DNA from: Verrucomicrobiia bacterium
GTDB lineage: Bacteria > Verrucomicrobiota > Verrucomicrobiia > Opitutales > Opitutaceae
Length of the DNA: 60,952 nt
Reading direction: 5' to 3'
Assembly (NCBI GenBank): GCA_011525695.1
Contig: WYBX01000142.1
Span: forward strand, 1-60,952
Below, piece after piece: positions 36,229 through 44,864 of this stretch (within the stretch, counting starts at the first letter, position 1; every line of letters starts with the position of its first letter). A program made the position numbers and the translations under genes. The notes under the pieces are model-generated. The model did not search any database. It was not told where the DNA came from and saw only the letters and a list, made by a program, of their open reading frames with translations.

Positions 36229-36455
36229 CTTACGGGCTAATTCAGACGACAGAGGACAGACGACGGATGACGGAGGACAGACGAGGGACGACAGAGGACG
36301 GACGACCGTCAAATCCTTAGGCGGTGAGACCGTGAGACGGTGAGGCGGTGAGACCTTGACGACCGACGACGGAGGACGGATCGAGGTCGGTCCTCGGTCA
36401 TCTGTCATCTGTCGTCAGACTGGGCGAGACGGTGAGACCGTGAGAGGCGGTGAGG
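36229..36455. repeat. Degenerate low-complexity island (GACGACAGAGG and GGTGAGAC units)
   Basis: One block repeats GACGACAGAGGACAGACGAC-type units; a second repeats GCGGTGAGACCGTGAGACGG-type units. A third short block (GACGACCGACGACGG) and a CGGTCATCTGTCATCTGTCG stretch, inverted relative to the first, close it. Confidence 0.65.
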
Positions 36456-36475
36456 CGTTGGGACTGCGAGAACTG

Positions 36476-36916
36476 TCACCCGGTCGGCGAAGTGCGCGTG
36501 CGCTCTTTGGCGGCGCCAGGCTTCGGACGGGGAAGGGCAGCCCGTGCGTCGGCTGCGCTGGCCATCACGTCCGCGACCACGGAGCCGATGCGAAGCCATT
36601 CATCGTAATTCAGGAATGCGTTGGCGCCTGCCGCGAGGGCGCGTTCCGTTCGATCGTACCCGGAGACCAGGACGATGGGGAGGATTGGATCCAGCCGCCG
36701 AAAGAGTGCGACGAGCGTCTCGCCGTCATAATCGTAGGTCCGGTGCGCAATGACCGCGCTCAGGTTGCCGGCTCGCGCAATCGCCAGTGCGTGATCACCC
36801 TGCTGGCATTCATGGATCGATGCCTCGGGGAATTTGCGGAGCAGCGTCTTCACCAGCAGCATCCGGCTGTCGGCATTGTCGTCCACGACCAGGAAGCGTA
36901 GCGGTGAAGTTGACAT
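36476..36916 (-). CDS. Receiver-domain protein lacking the phospho-acceptor Asp
   Basis: 146 residues forming a single CheY-like domain plus a Pro/Arg-rich tail. The acidic pair D12-D13 (VVDDNADSRML) is present and the switch Ser is S85 (LVSGYDR), but where the phospho-acceptor should be the sequence reads AVIAHRTYDYDG (A57/H58), and the conserved Lys is replaced by N103 (FLNYDEW). It is therefore likely a pseudo-receiver that works by protein contact and not by phosphorylation. No histidine kinase or output domain is near. Confidence 0.75.
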   Translation of the reverse strand: MSTSPLRFLVVDDNADSRMLLVKTLLRKFPEASIHECQQGDHALAIARAGNLSAVIAHRTYDYDGETLVALFRRLDPILPIVLVSGYDRTERALAAGANAFLNYDEWLRIGSVVADVMASAADARAALPRPKPGAAKERTRTSPTG

Positions 36917-37044
36917 GGTTGGACAGGAGCAAAGCTACCAAACTGCATCCAACGCTGATACCCGACGGGTTCCCGCCACTGTCCCCGGGAATTCTCCGGG
37001 CGGGTGCGACAGCCGGGGCCCTGACGTGCAGTCGATACGGCGTT

Positions 37045-37080
37045 CCCAGGAAGGGCAGGTCATTTTTACCTGCCCCTGGG
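37045..37080. repeat. Hairpin near the DUF302 gene
   Basis: GGGCAGGT pairs with ACCTGCCC around a CATTTTT loop, flanked by CCCAGG and CTGGG. It lies 40 bp downstream of the DUF302 stop (minus strand). No T-run follows in that direction, so its role as a terminator is weak. Confidence 0.45.
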
Positions 37081-37120
37081 GTCAGGTCGGAGCTTTGACC
37101 GACTGGAGCGATAACACGGA

Positions 37121-37534
37121 TTAGCCCGCCACGGAGCCCGATGCGGCGGTTTCGTCCATGATGGTGGTCATGACCGATTCAACTTCCCGGGCGGTGGACG
37201 CGGCATCGGGCGCAGCAAAGAACCCGAAGAGAGCCGTCGGCTTGATGGTGGCGAGGACGGTCTTTCCGGCTTCGGAGTAGACGGCGATCCGGCAGGGCAA
37301 TGCGGTCGAGATTTCCATTGCTCGCTCGAGGACTGCTTTTGCCTGGCGGGGATTGCAGACCTCGAACACGCGGCATTCGCGGTCGAACGCCACGCCCTTG
37401 GACTCCATCTTCTGGCGCAGATTATGTTCTCCCAGGACGCCAAACTGATGCTTTTGGGCGACAGCAGGCAGCCGCGCACAGATGGCATCAAGCGGCTGGT
37501 CGGAGCGGCGGATAATCAATGGGTCGTTTTTCAT
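37121..37534 (-). CDS. DUF302 domain protein
   Basis: A 137-residue soluble protein. DUF302 landmarks are a helix FGVLGEHNLRQKMESKGVAF and FEVCNPRQAKAVLERAMEIS (about 47-70), then LPCRIAVYSEAGKTVLATIK near 95-110. The family is common in Proteobacteria and acts in redox-linked or periplasmic settings; here there is no signal peptide, so it is cytosolic if the start at 37534 is right. Function unknown. It lies 107 bp upstream of, on the same strand as, the rhamnose ABC operon end. Confidence 0.8.
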   Translation of the reverse strand: MKNDPLIIRRSDQPLDAICARLPAVAQKHQFGVLGEHNLRQKMESKGVAFDRECRVFEVCNPRQAKAVLERAMEISTALPCRIAVYSEAGKTVLATIKPTALFGFFAAPDAASTAREVESVMTTIMDETAASGSVAG

Positions 37535-37640
37535 GACTGAGCGTATGGCCGACAATTGTGGATAAGGGTCCGGGACAGGCGGAGGTTGATTTTTTGCTGC
37601 CTCGAGCGGAAGGAAGGAGAATAGTCTGAATCGGACCGGG

Positions 37641-38642
37641 CTAGAAATCGAATTGGTCGATGTTTTCGCGATTAAACACGAACGGCTCGCCGAGCAGGAT
37701 GTTGTCGCCGCGGATCTCGAATTCGCCCAAGGCGCCGGATTTGAACGTCCTGTCACCGGGCTTGAGCGTGCCCTTGGCCAGCGCCACGGCTGCCTCGACC
37801 GTCAGGTAGCCAAGGTCCTCGGTCTTCCAAAGGATCACGCTGTCCGTCACGCCTTCCTTGACGTAGCGGCGGTTTTCATTGGGCAGGCCGAGCCCGATGA
37901 CCTTGACCTGGCCGACCTTGCCCGCCTGCTTGACCGCTTCGGCCGCGCCGGGCACGGCAGGCGAGCAGATATTCATCAGCAGCCGGAGATTTGGATGGGC
38001 GCTCAGCAATGCGGTGGCTTCGGACTGCGCCTTGTCCTTAAGGTCGTCGCATGGGCGGACTGCGACGAGGGTCATTTTGGGATACTTCTCCGCAAGGCGG
38101 GCCTCGATATGGTGCCGCCACTCCTGCTGGTTGGCAGCGGTGAGGGTGGCCAGGATGATGGCGAATTCGCCCTCGCGGTTCAGGAGCCGTGCGGCTTCGT
38201 CCATCAACGCGTGGGCGATTCCCTCGGGGGTGGCTTGGTTGACGAAGAACGTGCGCGCATCCGGCAGGGCGTCGGCATCGTAGGTGATGACCTTGATTCC
38301 CCGGTCCTGGGCCTTGCGCAGCGCGGTCGAGATCCCCTCCCGGTTGTCGCAGGCGGCGGCAATGACGTCGACTCCGAGGGTGATCCAATTCTCGACGATT
38401 TCGTTCTGCTTGGCGGGGTCGGTATCCGTCGGCCCATCGAACAGCAGGTCGATGCCGAGTGCCTGTGCCGCCTTCTCCGCGCCTGCCTTGCAGGAAATGA
38501 AATAGGCATTGCCCTTGGATTTTGGCAGCAGGGCCACCGTGATTCTGCCCTCGTGGTCAGCGCCAGCCGACGCGGGCGGTGACTTCGTGCAGCCGGTAGC
38601 GAGCAGGCAGGCGGACAGTGCGAGGCCGAGGAGATTTTTCAT
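37641..38642 (-). CDS. rhaS: Sugar ABC transporter substrate-binding lipoprotein (rhamnose-type)
   Basis: A 333-residue periplasmic binding protein of the sugar-binding type 1 fold. Lipobox LLATGC gives C18. The conserved first strand is ITVALLPKSKGNAYFISCKA, followed by LGIDLLFDGPTDTDPAKQNE and ITLGVDVIAAACDNREGIS, matching the rhamnose/autoinducer-2 branch. Its ATG overlaps the upstream permease stop by four bases (ATGA). With rhaA divergent and the other subunits upstream, rhamnose is the best guess for the ligand. The symbol follows the RhaS binding-protein nomenclature and is not the AraC-type RhaS regulator. Confidence 0.82.
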   Translation of the reverse strand: MKNLLGLALSACLLATGCTKSPPASAGADHEGRITVALLPKSKGNAYFISCKAGAEKAAQALGIDLLFDGPTDTDPAKQNEIVENWITLGVDVIAAACDNREGISTALRKAQDRGIKVITYDADALPDARTFFVNQATPEGIAHALMDEAARLLNREGEFAIILATLTAANQQEWRHHIEARLAEKYPKMTLVAVRPCDDLKDKAQSEATALLSAHPNLRLLMNICSPAVPGAAEAVKQAGKVGQVKVIGLGLPNENRRYVKEGVTDSVILWKTEDLGYLTVEAAVALAKGTLKPGDRTFKSGALGEFEIRGDNILLGEPFVFNRENIDQFDF

Positions 38643-39661
38643 GGTGGGGAACTCGGGGAAGCGGGCGCCGGGTGCCGCCGGCGGCGGGCGCGGCGGGCGT
38701 TCCATAACTGTGGGATCACGGTCCCGGACAATGCAAGCAGGAGGAGCGCACCGGTCAGGACGCCGGCAGCTTCGCGGGGCAGCCGGGCGTGGACGAGTCC
38801 GTTGTTGAGGATGGCGATGGCGGCGATCCCGAGGAGCGTGCCGTGGAGCGTGCCAATCCCGCCGAAGATGCTGGTGCCGCCAAGCACCACGGCCGTGATG
38901 GCGAACAGTTCATACCCGGTGCCGGCGTCGGCCCTGGCCTGGCCGAGCCGCGCGGTGTAAATGATCGCCGCGAGCGCCGCGATCAGACCTGCGAGCACAT
39001 AGACGGATGCCAGACGCCGGCCGACCGGCAGTCCGGCATGGCGCGCCCCTTCCGGAGAGAAACCGATGGCGCGCACGGTGCGCCCAAGGGTGGTCCGGTG
39101 AAGCAGCAGCCACATGACTCCGGCCACCAGGATGAAGAGGTGGGCCTGGGTTGGCACGCCGAGGAACCGTTCCTGGCCGAGCGCAAGGAAGGCATCGGGG
39201 AAGTTCGTGAACGTATCCGCGCCGTGGGTGATGGCCTCGGCCAAACCGCGGAAGAGCGAATAGGTGCCGAGGGTGACAATCAGCGGCGGGAGTCGGAGCC
39301 ACGTGATCAGGCTGGCGTTCAGTCCGCCGGCGACGGCACCCAGCGCGAGCGTGCAGGTTGCCGCGGCCGCGGGCGAAAATCCGCCGTCCCGCCAGAGCTT
39401 GCCGAAGACCACGGCACAAAGCCCGAGCAGCGAGCCGAGCGAAAGATCGATGCCGCCGCTGATGATGATCGGCGTCATCACGAGGGCGAGCAGCCCGATC
39501 TCGACGGAGTGCCGGAGGATGTCGAAGGAGTTTTCGAGCGTGCCGAACCGGGGCCCGACTGAATTGAAATACAGCCACTCGAGCGCGACGACCATGAGGA
39601 GCACCCATTCGTGGCGGAGGGCACCCTTGCTGGATCCGGATTGCGATGGAGTCTGGCTCAT
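38639..39661 (-). CDS. rhaQ: ABC transporter permease (rhamnose-type, second)
   Basis: A 340-residue permease of the ribose/rhamnose BPD type with about nine helices. ISGGIDLSLGSLLGLCAVVF (about 64-83) is the conserved signature of sugar ABC permeases (RbsC-like), and GGTSIFGGIGTLHGTLLGI (about 265-283) is the C-terminal match. It starts at 39661 just after the stop of the other permease (two bases of intervening sequence) and overlaps the binding protein gene by four bases. It pairs with the first permease to form the channel. Confidence 0.85.
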   Translation of the reverse strand: MSQTPSQSGSSKGALRHEWVLLMVVALEWLYFNSVGPRFGTLENSFDILRHSVEIGLLALVMTPIIISGGIDLSLGSLLGLCAVVFGKLWRDGGFSPAAAATCTLALGAVAGGLNASLITWLRLPPLIVTLGTYSLFRGLAEAITHGADTFTNFPDAFLALGQERFLGVPTQAHLFILVAGVMWLLLHRTTLGRTVRAIGFSPEGARHAGLPVGRRLASVYVLAGLIAALAAIIYTARLGQARADAGTGYELFAITAVVLGGTSIFGGIGTLHGTLLGIAAIAILNNGLVHARLPREAAGVLTGALLLLALSGTVIPQLWNARRARRRRHPAPASPSSPP

Positions 39662-39663
39662 GC

Positions 39664-40593
39664 TCAGGGCCCGGTCTTTCGCATCCGCACGCCATCCGCG
39701 AGGACGGCCAGGAGGATGATCAATCCCTGAATCGCCTTCTCCCAGTAAGCTTCGACCCGCAGGTGCGTGAGGGCGGGTGAAACGCAGGCCAGCAGCAGGA
39801 GTCCCGCGAACACGCCCCAGAGCGAACCGCGCCCGCCCGCGATGGATACTCCACCGACCACTACGGCGGCGATCGTCTTCAACTCGAGCCCGGTCCCGGA
39901 TTTTGGGTCCACCTGTGGCGACTGGAGGACGTTGAGGATCGTGGCCAGCCCGGTGAGCGCGCCGACCAGGACGAAGGCCAGGAAGGTCACGCGCCGGGGC
40001 CGGAGCCCGGCGAGCCGGGCTGCCTCGGCGTCGGCGCCCACGGCGTAGCAGTGCCGGCCGGCCGCAAGGTGCCGTAGTCCGAGGGCTAGGACCACAAGCA
40101 CCATGAGGGCCGTGGCAACGAGCAGCCACTGTCCGGTGCGTTGGGAGAGGCCGAGCCACTGCAGTTTCACGGGGAGGTCCACGAATTCCCCCTGGCGCCA
40201 CCAGCGCAGTGCCTCGCGCCAGGTGACCATGGTGGCGAGCGTCACGACGATCGACGGCAACTGGAGGCCGGCCACGAGTGTGCCGTTCACGGCACCGAGG
40301 ACCGCACCGGCAGCGATGGCTGCCGGCACGAGCGTCGCGACGGGCCAGCCCAGCGACGCCAGCAGCCCGGTCAGGACGCCGCAAACGGCAAACTGCGATC
40401 CGACCGAAATGTCGATCTGCCGGCAGATGATCACGAGGGCCATCCCAGAGGCGACCACGAGCGTCGGGGCCTCGCGGGTGACGAGTGAAAGAAGCGGCTG
40501 GGGCTGGAAAAAGCCGGGCGCGGCGAATGCCAGGCCGATCAGGACCAGTGCGAGCGCCGCGACTACCGAGATTTCACGAAAATGGCGGCTCAT
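39664..40593 (-). CDS. rhaP: ABC transporter permease (rhamnose-type, first)
   Basis: A 309-residue permease with about nine helices. The signature IICRQIDISVGSQFAVCGVL (about 56-75) and VVVGGVSIAGGRGSLWGVF (about 246-264) mirror those of its partner. An ORF extension upstream lies in the ATPase gene, so the ATG at 40593 is used; it overlaps the ATPase stop by four bases (ATGA). It is tightly packed between the ATPase and the second permease. Confidence 0.85.
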   Translation of the reverse strand: MSRHFREISVVAALALVLIGLAFAAPGFFQPQPLLSLVTREAPTLVVASGMALVIICRQIDISVGSQFAVCGVLTGLLASLGWPVATLVPAAIAAGAVLGAVNGTLVAGLQLPSIVVTLATMVTWREALRWWRQGEFVDLPVKLQWLGLSQRTGQWLLVATALMVLVVLALGLRHLAAGRHCYAVGADAEAARLAGLRPRRVTFLAFVLVGALTGLATILNVLQSPQVDPKSGTGLELKTIAAVVVGGVSIAGGRGSLWGVFAGLLLLACVSPALTHLRVEAYWEKAIQGLIILLAVLADGVRMRKTGP

Positions 40594-42101
40594 GCGGATC
40601 CTCCCGCCATCGGCCCCTGGCCCAGGGCGGCGGCCATGACAGCGTGCGCGTCGGTTCGGCCCGGCAGGATCGACACCAGGGTTCCGCCGCGCATCACCCC
40701 GATCCGATCGCACATCCCGATGACCTCGGTGAGGTCGCTCGAGATGAGGACGACGGCCATGCCCTCCTGGGTCAGCCGGCGCACGAGTCGATGAATTTCG
40801 CCCTTGGCGGCGACGTCGACCCCCTGGGTGGGCTCATCCAGGATCAGCACCCGCGGCTTGGTGACGAGCCATCGGGCCAACGAGACCTTTTGCTGGTTGC
40901 CGCCGGAAAGGCTGGAGCCGACTGCCTCCGGGCCGGCGCACTTGACGTCGAGCGCGCGGATGTAGTCGAGGGCCAGGGCCCGTTCCCGACCGAAGCGCAG
41001 CCAGCCGCCCGGAAAGATCCGCGGGTGGATGGCCATGGTCATGTTTTCCGCAACCGGCATTTCCAGAATGACGCCATGTCGGCGGCGATCTTCAGGCACA
41101 TAGCCGATCCCCTCGGCAACCGCCTCGCGCGGCGAGCGAATCGCAGCGCGCTTCCCTTCCAGCAGAATCTCGCCGGCATCCGCGGGGGTGAGCCCGAACA
41201 GGATCCGTGCGAGCTCCGTCCGGCCGGCGCCAACCATTCCGGCGAGCCCAAGGACCTCGCCGGCCCGCACCTCGAAACTGACGTGGTGGACCCCGGAGGC
41301 GGCATGGCCGAGTTCGCGTGCCGCGAGGATCACGCGACCCGGCACCGAACCGGCCGGCGGGTAGATCTGCGTCAGCTCACGGCCCACCATCAACCGGATG
41401 AGCGCGGGCTCGTCGATTGCGGAGGTGGCATGGGTGCCCACACTTTGGCCGTCGCGCAGGACCGTGACGCGGTCCGCGAGCGAGAAAATCTCCTCGAGCC
41501 GGTGTGAAATGTAGATGATCCCGACGCCGTTGCGCCGGAGTTCGCGGATGACGGCGAAGAGCCGGAGTTGTTCGGACTGGGTGAGCGAAGCCGTGGGCTC
41601 GTCCATCAGCAGGATCCGGGCGCCGGCACCGAGGGCACAGGCGATCTCGACCAACTGCTGGGCGGGCATCGAGAGGGTGCTCACGGTGGCATCGGGCTGA
41701 ATATTGGCCCCGAGCCGTTGGAGCAGGGCGGCGGCCCGGTCGCGCCTTTGCCGCCAGTCGACGCGGCGCCCGGGACTGACGGGTTCCAGCCGGAGGGCGA
41801 TGTTTTCCATCACGCTCAGGGCGGGAAACAGGGCCGGCTGCTGGTAGATGCAGGCGATGCCGAGCGCGTGGGCAGTCGCGGGATCGAGGGTGCCAACGCG
41901 GTGGCCGTCGAGGGCAATGGAGCCACTGTCCGGCTGGTGCGCCCCGGTGACGATCTTGATCAAGGTGCTCTTGCCGGCGCCATTTTCCCCGAGCAGGGCA
42001 TGCACTTCACCGGCGTGCAGTTCGAAGTCGACTCCACGCAAGGCGCGTGCCCCGCCAAAGGACTTGGTGAGTTGACGCAGTTGGAGCAGCGGGGCGGACA
42101 T
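40590..42101 (-). CDS. rhaT: Sugar ABC transporter ATP-binding protein with two ABC domains
   Basis: A 503-residue RbsA-like double ATPase. Domain 1: Walker A GENGAGKST (38-46), degenerate signature LSMPAQQLVEIA and Walker B RILLMDEPTA. Domain 2: degenerate Walker A GMVGAGRTE, signature LSGGNQQKVSLARWL and Walker B VLILDEPTQG. Such asymmetric pairing is normal for this group. It powers sugar import with the two permeases and binding lipoprotein. It is the first gene of the operon and divergent from rhaA, so the 230-bp region between them carries both promoters. The symbol refers to the rhamnose ABC ATPase, not the RhaT symporter. Confidence 0.85.
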   Translation of the reverse strand: MSAPLLQLRQLTKSFGGARALRGVDFELHAGEVHALLGENGAGKSTLIKIVTGAHQPDSGSIALDGHRVGTLDPATAHALGIACIYQQPALFPALSVMENIALRLEPVSPGRRVDWRQRRDRAAALLQRLGANIQPDATVSTLSMPAQQLVEIACALGAGARILLMDEPTASLTQSEQLRLFAVIRELRRNGVGIIYISHRLEEIFSLADRVTVLRDGQSVGTHATSAIDEPALIRLMVGRELTQIYPPAGSVPGRVILAARELGHAASGVHHVSFEVRAGEVLGLAGMVGAGRTELARILFGLTPADAGEILLEGKRAAIRSPREAVAEGIGYVPEDRRRHGVILEMPVAENMTMAIHPRIFPGGWLRFGRERALALDYIRALDVKCAGPEAVGSSLSGGNQQKVSLARWLVTKPRVLILDEPTQGVDVAAKGEIHRLVRRLTQEGMAVVLISSDLTEVIGMCDRIGVMRGGTLVSILPGRTDAHAVMAAALGQGPMAGGSA

Positions 42102-42265
42102 GGCGGGGCAGTTGCGCCGGGGGGAGAACCCCCGATCGGATCGGGAATGGACAATCAGGTTCGTAGTGGACGCGCAACCACGGGCAAGCGTGCGGGCCGG
42201 GCAGGGAGCTGCTGCGTCGGCCGCCGGTGGGGTGCAGATGCGCCGAACCACCATGAAAGGGTCGG

Positions 42266-42276
42266 CGAAAATTTCG
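42266..42276. promoter_or_regulatory. Possible operator between the rhamnose operon and rhaA
   Basis: CGAAAATTTCG is an 11-bp palindrome in the 230-bp divergent gap, 57 bp from the rhaA start. Similar short AT-centred palindromes are targets of LacI/GntR-type regulators, but no regulator gene is in the window. Confidence 0.3.
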
Positions 42277-42332
42277 GAACGATGCTGACGCGCGCTCGCG
42301 TCCGGGCTCCGTTTCCATCACGGTGCCACGTC

Positions 42333-43586
42333 ATGCCCGCCACTGCTTATTCGCTCGCCCAGGAAACCTACGCCCGGCTGGGGGTGGACACGGAGGCGAC
42401 GCTGGGACGGCTCGCCTCGGTTCCGATTTCGTTGCAGTGCTGGCAGGGCGACGATGTGGGCGGCTTCGAGGCCTCCGGAGATCTCAGCGGCAGCGGGCTG
42501 ACCGCCACCGGCAGTCACCCGGGCAAGGCGCGGACGATTGAGGAGCTGCAGGCGGATCTCACCCAGGCGTACAAGCTGATCCCCGGCCGGCACCGGCTGA
42601 ACCTGCACGCTTGCTACGGTGATTTCCGTGCGGGAAAGGTTGATCGCGACGCCATCACGGTGGCGCAGTTCCAGGGCTGGATCGAGTGGGCCCGGTCGCT
42701 CGGGCTGGGACTGGATTTCAATCCGACCTTCTTTGCCCATCCTCGGGCGGCGGACGGCTTCACGCTCGCGCATCCGGATGCGGGGATCCGGCAGTTCTGG
42801 ATCGACCATGGAGTTGCCTGCCGACGGATCGCGGCCGAGATGGGCCGGCAGCTGGGCAGCCCGGTGGTGAACAACATCTGGATACCCGACGGCTACAAGG
42901 ATCTCCCGGTTGACCGGAAGTCGCCCCGCGAACGGCTTGCCGCCTCGCTCGACGCCATCCGGGCCGAGCCGCTCGATCCGCGCCATGCCCTGGATGCCGT
43001 CGAGGGCAAGCTGTTCGGGTTGGGCTCGGAGGCCTATGTGGCCGGCTCCCACGAATTCTATCTCGGCTACGCCATCCGGCACCAGCTGCTGCTCTGCCTG
43101 GATGCCGGGCATTTTCATCCGACGGAGACGCTGACGGACAAGATCAGCGCGGTGCTCCAGTTCGTGCCGGGATTGCTGCTGCATGTCAGCCGTGGCCTCC
43201 GCTGGGACAGTGATCATGTTGTCCTCCTCGACGATCCTCTGCGCGGAATCATGGAGGAGATCGTGCGGGGAGGTTTTCTCGGGCGCACGCGGCTGGGGCT
43301 GGATTATTTCGACGCGAGCATCAATCGCGTGGCGGCGTGGGTGATTGGCACGCGCAACGCACTCAAGGCGCTGCTGCTGGCATTGCTCGAGCCGCTGGAT
43401 CAGCTGCGCAGCCTGGAGCGGGCGGGCGATTTCACCGGGAGGCTGGCGTTGCTGGAGGAATTGAAGTCGCTGCCCTTTGGGGCGGTATGGGACGAATACT
43501 GCCGGCGACGCGATGTGCCGGTTGGCGGCGGATGGCTGGACGAGGTCCGCCGTTACGAAAAGACGGTGCTGGCGAAGCGGAGCTGA
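42333..43586 (+). CDS. rhaA: L-rhamnose isomerase
   Basis: A 417-residue enzyme of the RhaA/RhaI type, near the usual 419. Conserved segments include ISLQCWQGDDVGGFE (about 30-45), NLHACYGDF, NIWIPDGYKDLPVDRKSPR and YVAGSHEFYLGYAIRHQLLL, with the metal-binding Asp/His in LDAGHFHPTE and HVSRGLRWDSDHVV. It converts L-rhamnose to L-rhamnulose as the first catabolic step. It is divergent from a rhamnose-type ABC importer. No rhamnulokinase or aldolase is in the window. The ATG at 42333 is preferred over 42282. Confidence 0.93.
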   Translation: MPATAYSLAQETYARLGVDTEATLGRLASVPISLQCWQGDDVGGFEASGDLSGSGLTATGSHPGKARTIEELQADLTQAYKLIPGRHRLNLHACYGDFRAGKVDRDAITVAQFQGWIEWARSLGLGLDFNPTFFAHPRAADGFTLAHPDAGIRQFWIDHGVACRRIAAEMGRQLGSPVVNNIWIPDGYKDLPVDRKSPRERLAASLDAIRAEPLDPRHALDAVEGKLFGLGSEAYVAGSHEFYLGYAIRHQLLLCLDAGHFHPTETLTDKISAVLQFVPGLLLHVSRGLRWDSDHVVLLDDPLRGIMEEIVRGGFLGRTRLGLDYFDASINRVAAWVIGTRNALKALLLALLEPLDQLRSLERAGDFTGRLALLEELKSLPFGAVWDEYCRRRDVPVGGGWLDEVRRYEKTVLAKRS

Positions 43587-43660
43587 GACGTCCGGTCAGG
43601 TCAGGTGTAACGCGGACCAACAAGCGGCAAGATGCCGCTTCCACGCGAGCCGCCGGGTCA

Positions 43661-43687
43661 CAGTGAAAGCGACGTCCCGCCGCTTGC
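43661..43687. repeat. GCGACGTCCCGCCGCTT hairpin repeat, copy 2
   Basis: Downstream of rhaA; related to 21678-21704 (GAAGCGGCGTCCCGCCGCTT). A further AAGCGGCAAGATGCCGCTT hairpin is at 43622-43640. Confidence 0.45.
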
Positions 43688-43694
43688 ATTGACC

Positions 43695-44171
43695 TTACGG
43701 CGGGTTGCAGGCATCGCGCAGCGGCGCGAGATCGGGATCGGTCGCGGCGGCTTCGCCGAATTTCGGCTGGAGGGCGATGGCCCGGTCCACGCGGCGGCGG
43801 GCGGCGGCCAGGTCTCCGCGCTGGCAGGCGTAGCAGCCCAGGTTGAACTGGATGGTCGGTTCGTTTGGATGCCGGCGTTCCGCCTCCAGCAGGATCTCCT
43901 CGGCGGCCGCGAGGGATTCGGCGCGGCGCGTGGCATACGCCCACGTGATCCATGCGCCGGGCTCGCCGGGCGCGCGTTGGGCAAAGATCCGTGCGACATC
44001 GCGCAGCGCGGGCCAGTTTTCCTGGGCCTGCAACACTGCCGACCGCAGGGCCAGGACCTCCGGGAGTTCCTGCTCGGCCGGTGCGATCCGGTCGAGTTCA
44101 CCCGCGGCCTCGTTGACCATGCCGAGCCCGAGGTAGCCCTGGGCATGGGAAAGCGATCGCCGGCGGTTCAT
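43695..44171 (-). CDS. TPR-repeat protein
   Basis: A 158-residue soluble protein of tetratricopeptide-type helices. Segments GYLGLGMVNEAAGELDRI, AYATRRAESLAAAEEILLEA and FNLGCYACQRGDLAAARRRV fit three helix pairs with the A-x-x-x-L spacing. The layout resembles a family common in Planctomycetes and Verrucomicrobia (YLELGM..., ATRRAES..., FNLACY...). It would be a protein-contact scaffold; the partner is unknown. A start at 44207 is also possible. Confidence 0.75.
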   Translation of the reverse strand: MNRRRSLSHAQGYLGLGMVNEAAGELDRIAPAEQELPEVLALRSAVLQAQENWPALRDVARIFAQRAPGEPGAWITWAYATRRAESLAAAEEILLEAERRHPNEPTIQFNLGCYACQRGDLAAARRRVDRAIALQPKFGEAAATDPDLAPLRDACNPP

Positions 44172-44438
44172 CCTCGGGAGGAAATCCGCCGTGCCGTGCC
44201 GCGTCAACCGGTGGCCCTGGAACTAAACTTCGCGTTCTTCGCAGTTCCCAAACGATCTGTTCACCAACCTGCGGCCGTGGCGAGCACGGCCCTCCAGGAA
44301 ACCGGATCAACAATGACTGGTCCATGCAGGGAGCCATCAAAGGCGCCGCGCGGCGTTATTTCTGGCGGTCGGCTGTGCGACAAGTGTCGGTCGCCGCGAT
44401 CGCATCAATTCCGCGTTGGTCTTCAATCCCTTGAACCC

Positions 44439-44834
44439 ATGAACAAACATACCTCCCCCGGAGAACGTCAGGATCCGAATTCGGGCCGGACCGGCCAGCA
44501 CCGTGATGAGAGCGGCCAGTCGGGGCGCGAGCGGAGTGAGCAGCGCACCCGGTCACCGGGAGACGCGGGGTTGGGCAACGAGAAGCGGCCCGGGATCGGA
44601 ACGCGCGCCGACGAAGCGCGCGGGCTTCAGGCCGGCCAGAACTCGGGATCGGTCCCGGGTGCTGAGAGTGGTTCCGCGGACAGGAGGGCTGCGAGCGGGG
44701 AGGAAACCGCGCGTGAGGCGGCGGAGCAGGCGGAAAAGGCTAAGCGCAAGGAACCACAGGAGCAAAGGGCCGATTCCTTGGCTCAGCAGGAACAGCGATC
44801 CACGGGGATGTCTGGCCAGTCGAGCGGGGTGTGA
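44439..44834 (+). CDS. Low-complexity hydrophilic hypothetical protein
   Basis: 131 residues, almost devoid of hydrophobic residues and rich in Glu, Arg, Gln, Ser and Gly (for example GERQDPNSGRTGQHRDESGQ). It would be disordered. Composition is like stress-associated KGG-type proteins, but no repeat motif is confirmed. It may be a real gene, or a frame with a biased composition. Confidence 0.4.
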   Translation: MNKHTSPGERQDPNSGRTGQHRDESGQSGRERSEQRTRSPGDAGLGNEKRPGIGTRADEARGLQAGQNSGSVPGAESGSADRRAASGEETAREAAEQAEKAKRKEPQEQRADSLAQQEQRSTGMSGQSSGV

Positions 44835-44864
44835 CATCCGGTGGCCGTGGTTCTCCGCACGGGC

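Larger units (their letters stand above)
35854..36475. other. 622-bp intergenic stretch with hairpin and low-complexity islands
   Basis: No credible gene: the only long reading frame (35952-36320) is of low complexity. It contains a strong hairpin (35959-35978), GCCGAACGGC (35991-36000) and a degenerate island of GACGACAGAGGACAG and GTGAGACGGTGAGG units (36229-36455). Confidence 0.6.

Noticed and set aside
35952..36320. A 122-codon plus-strand frame in the 622-bp gap
   Set aside because: It runs through hairpins and low-complexity blocks, has no homology I can recognise and ends in repeated TTEDRR-type residues.
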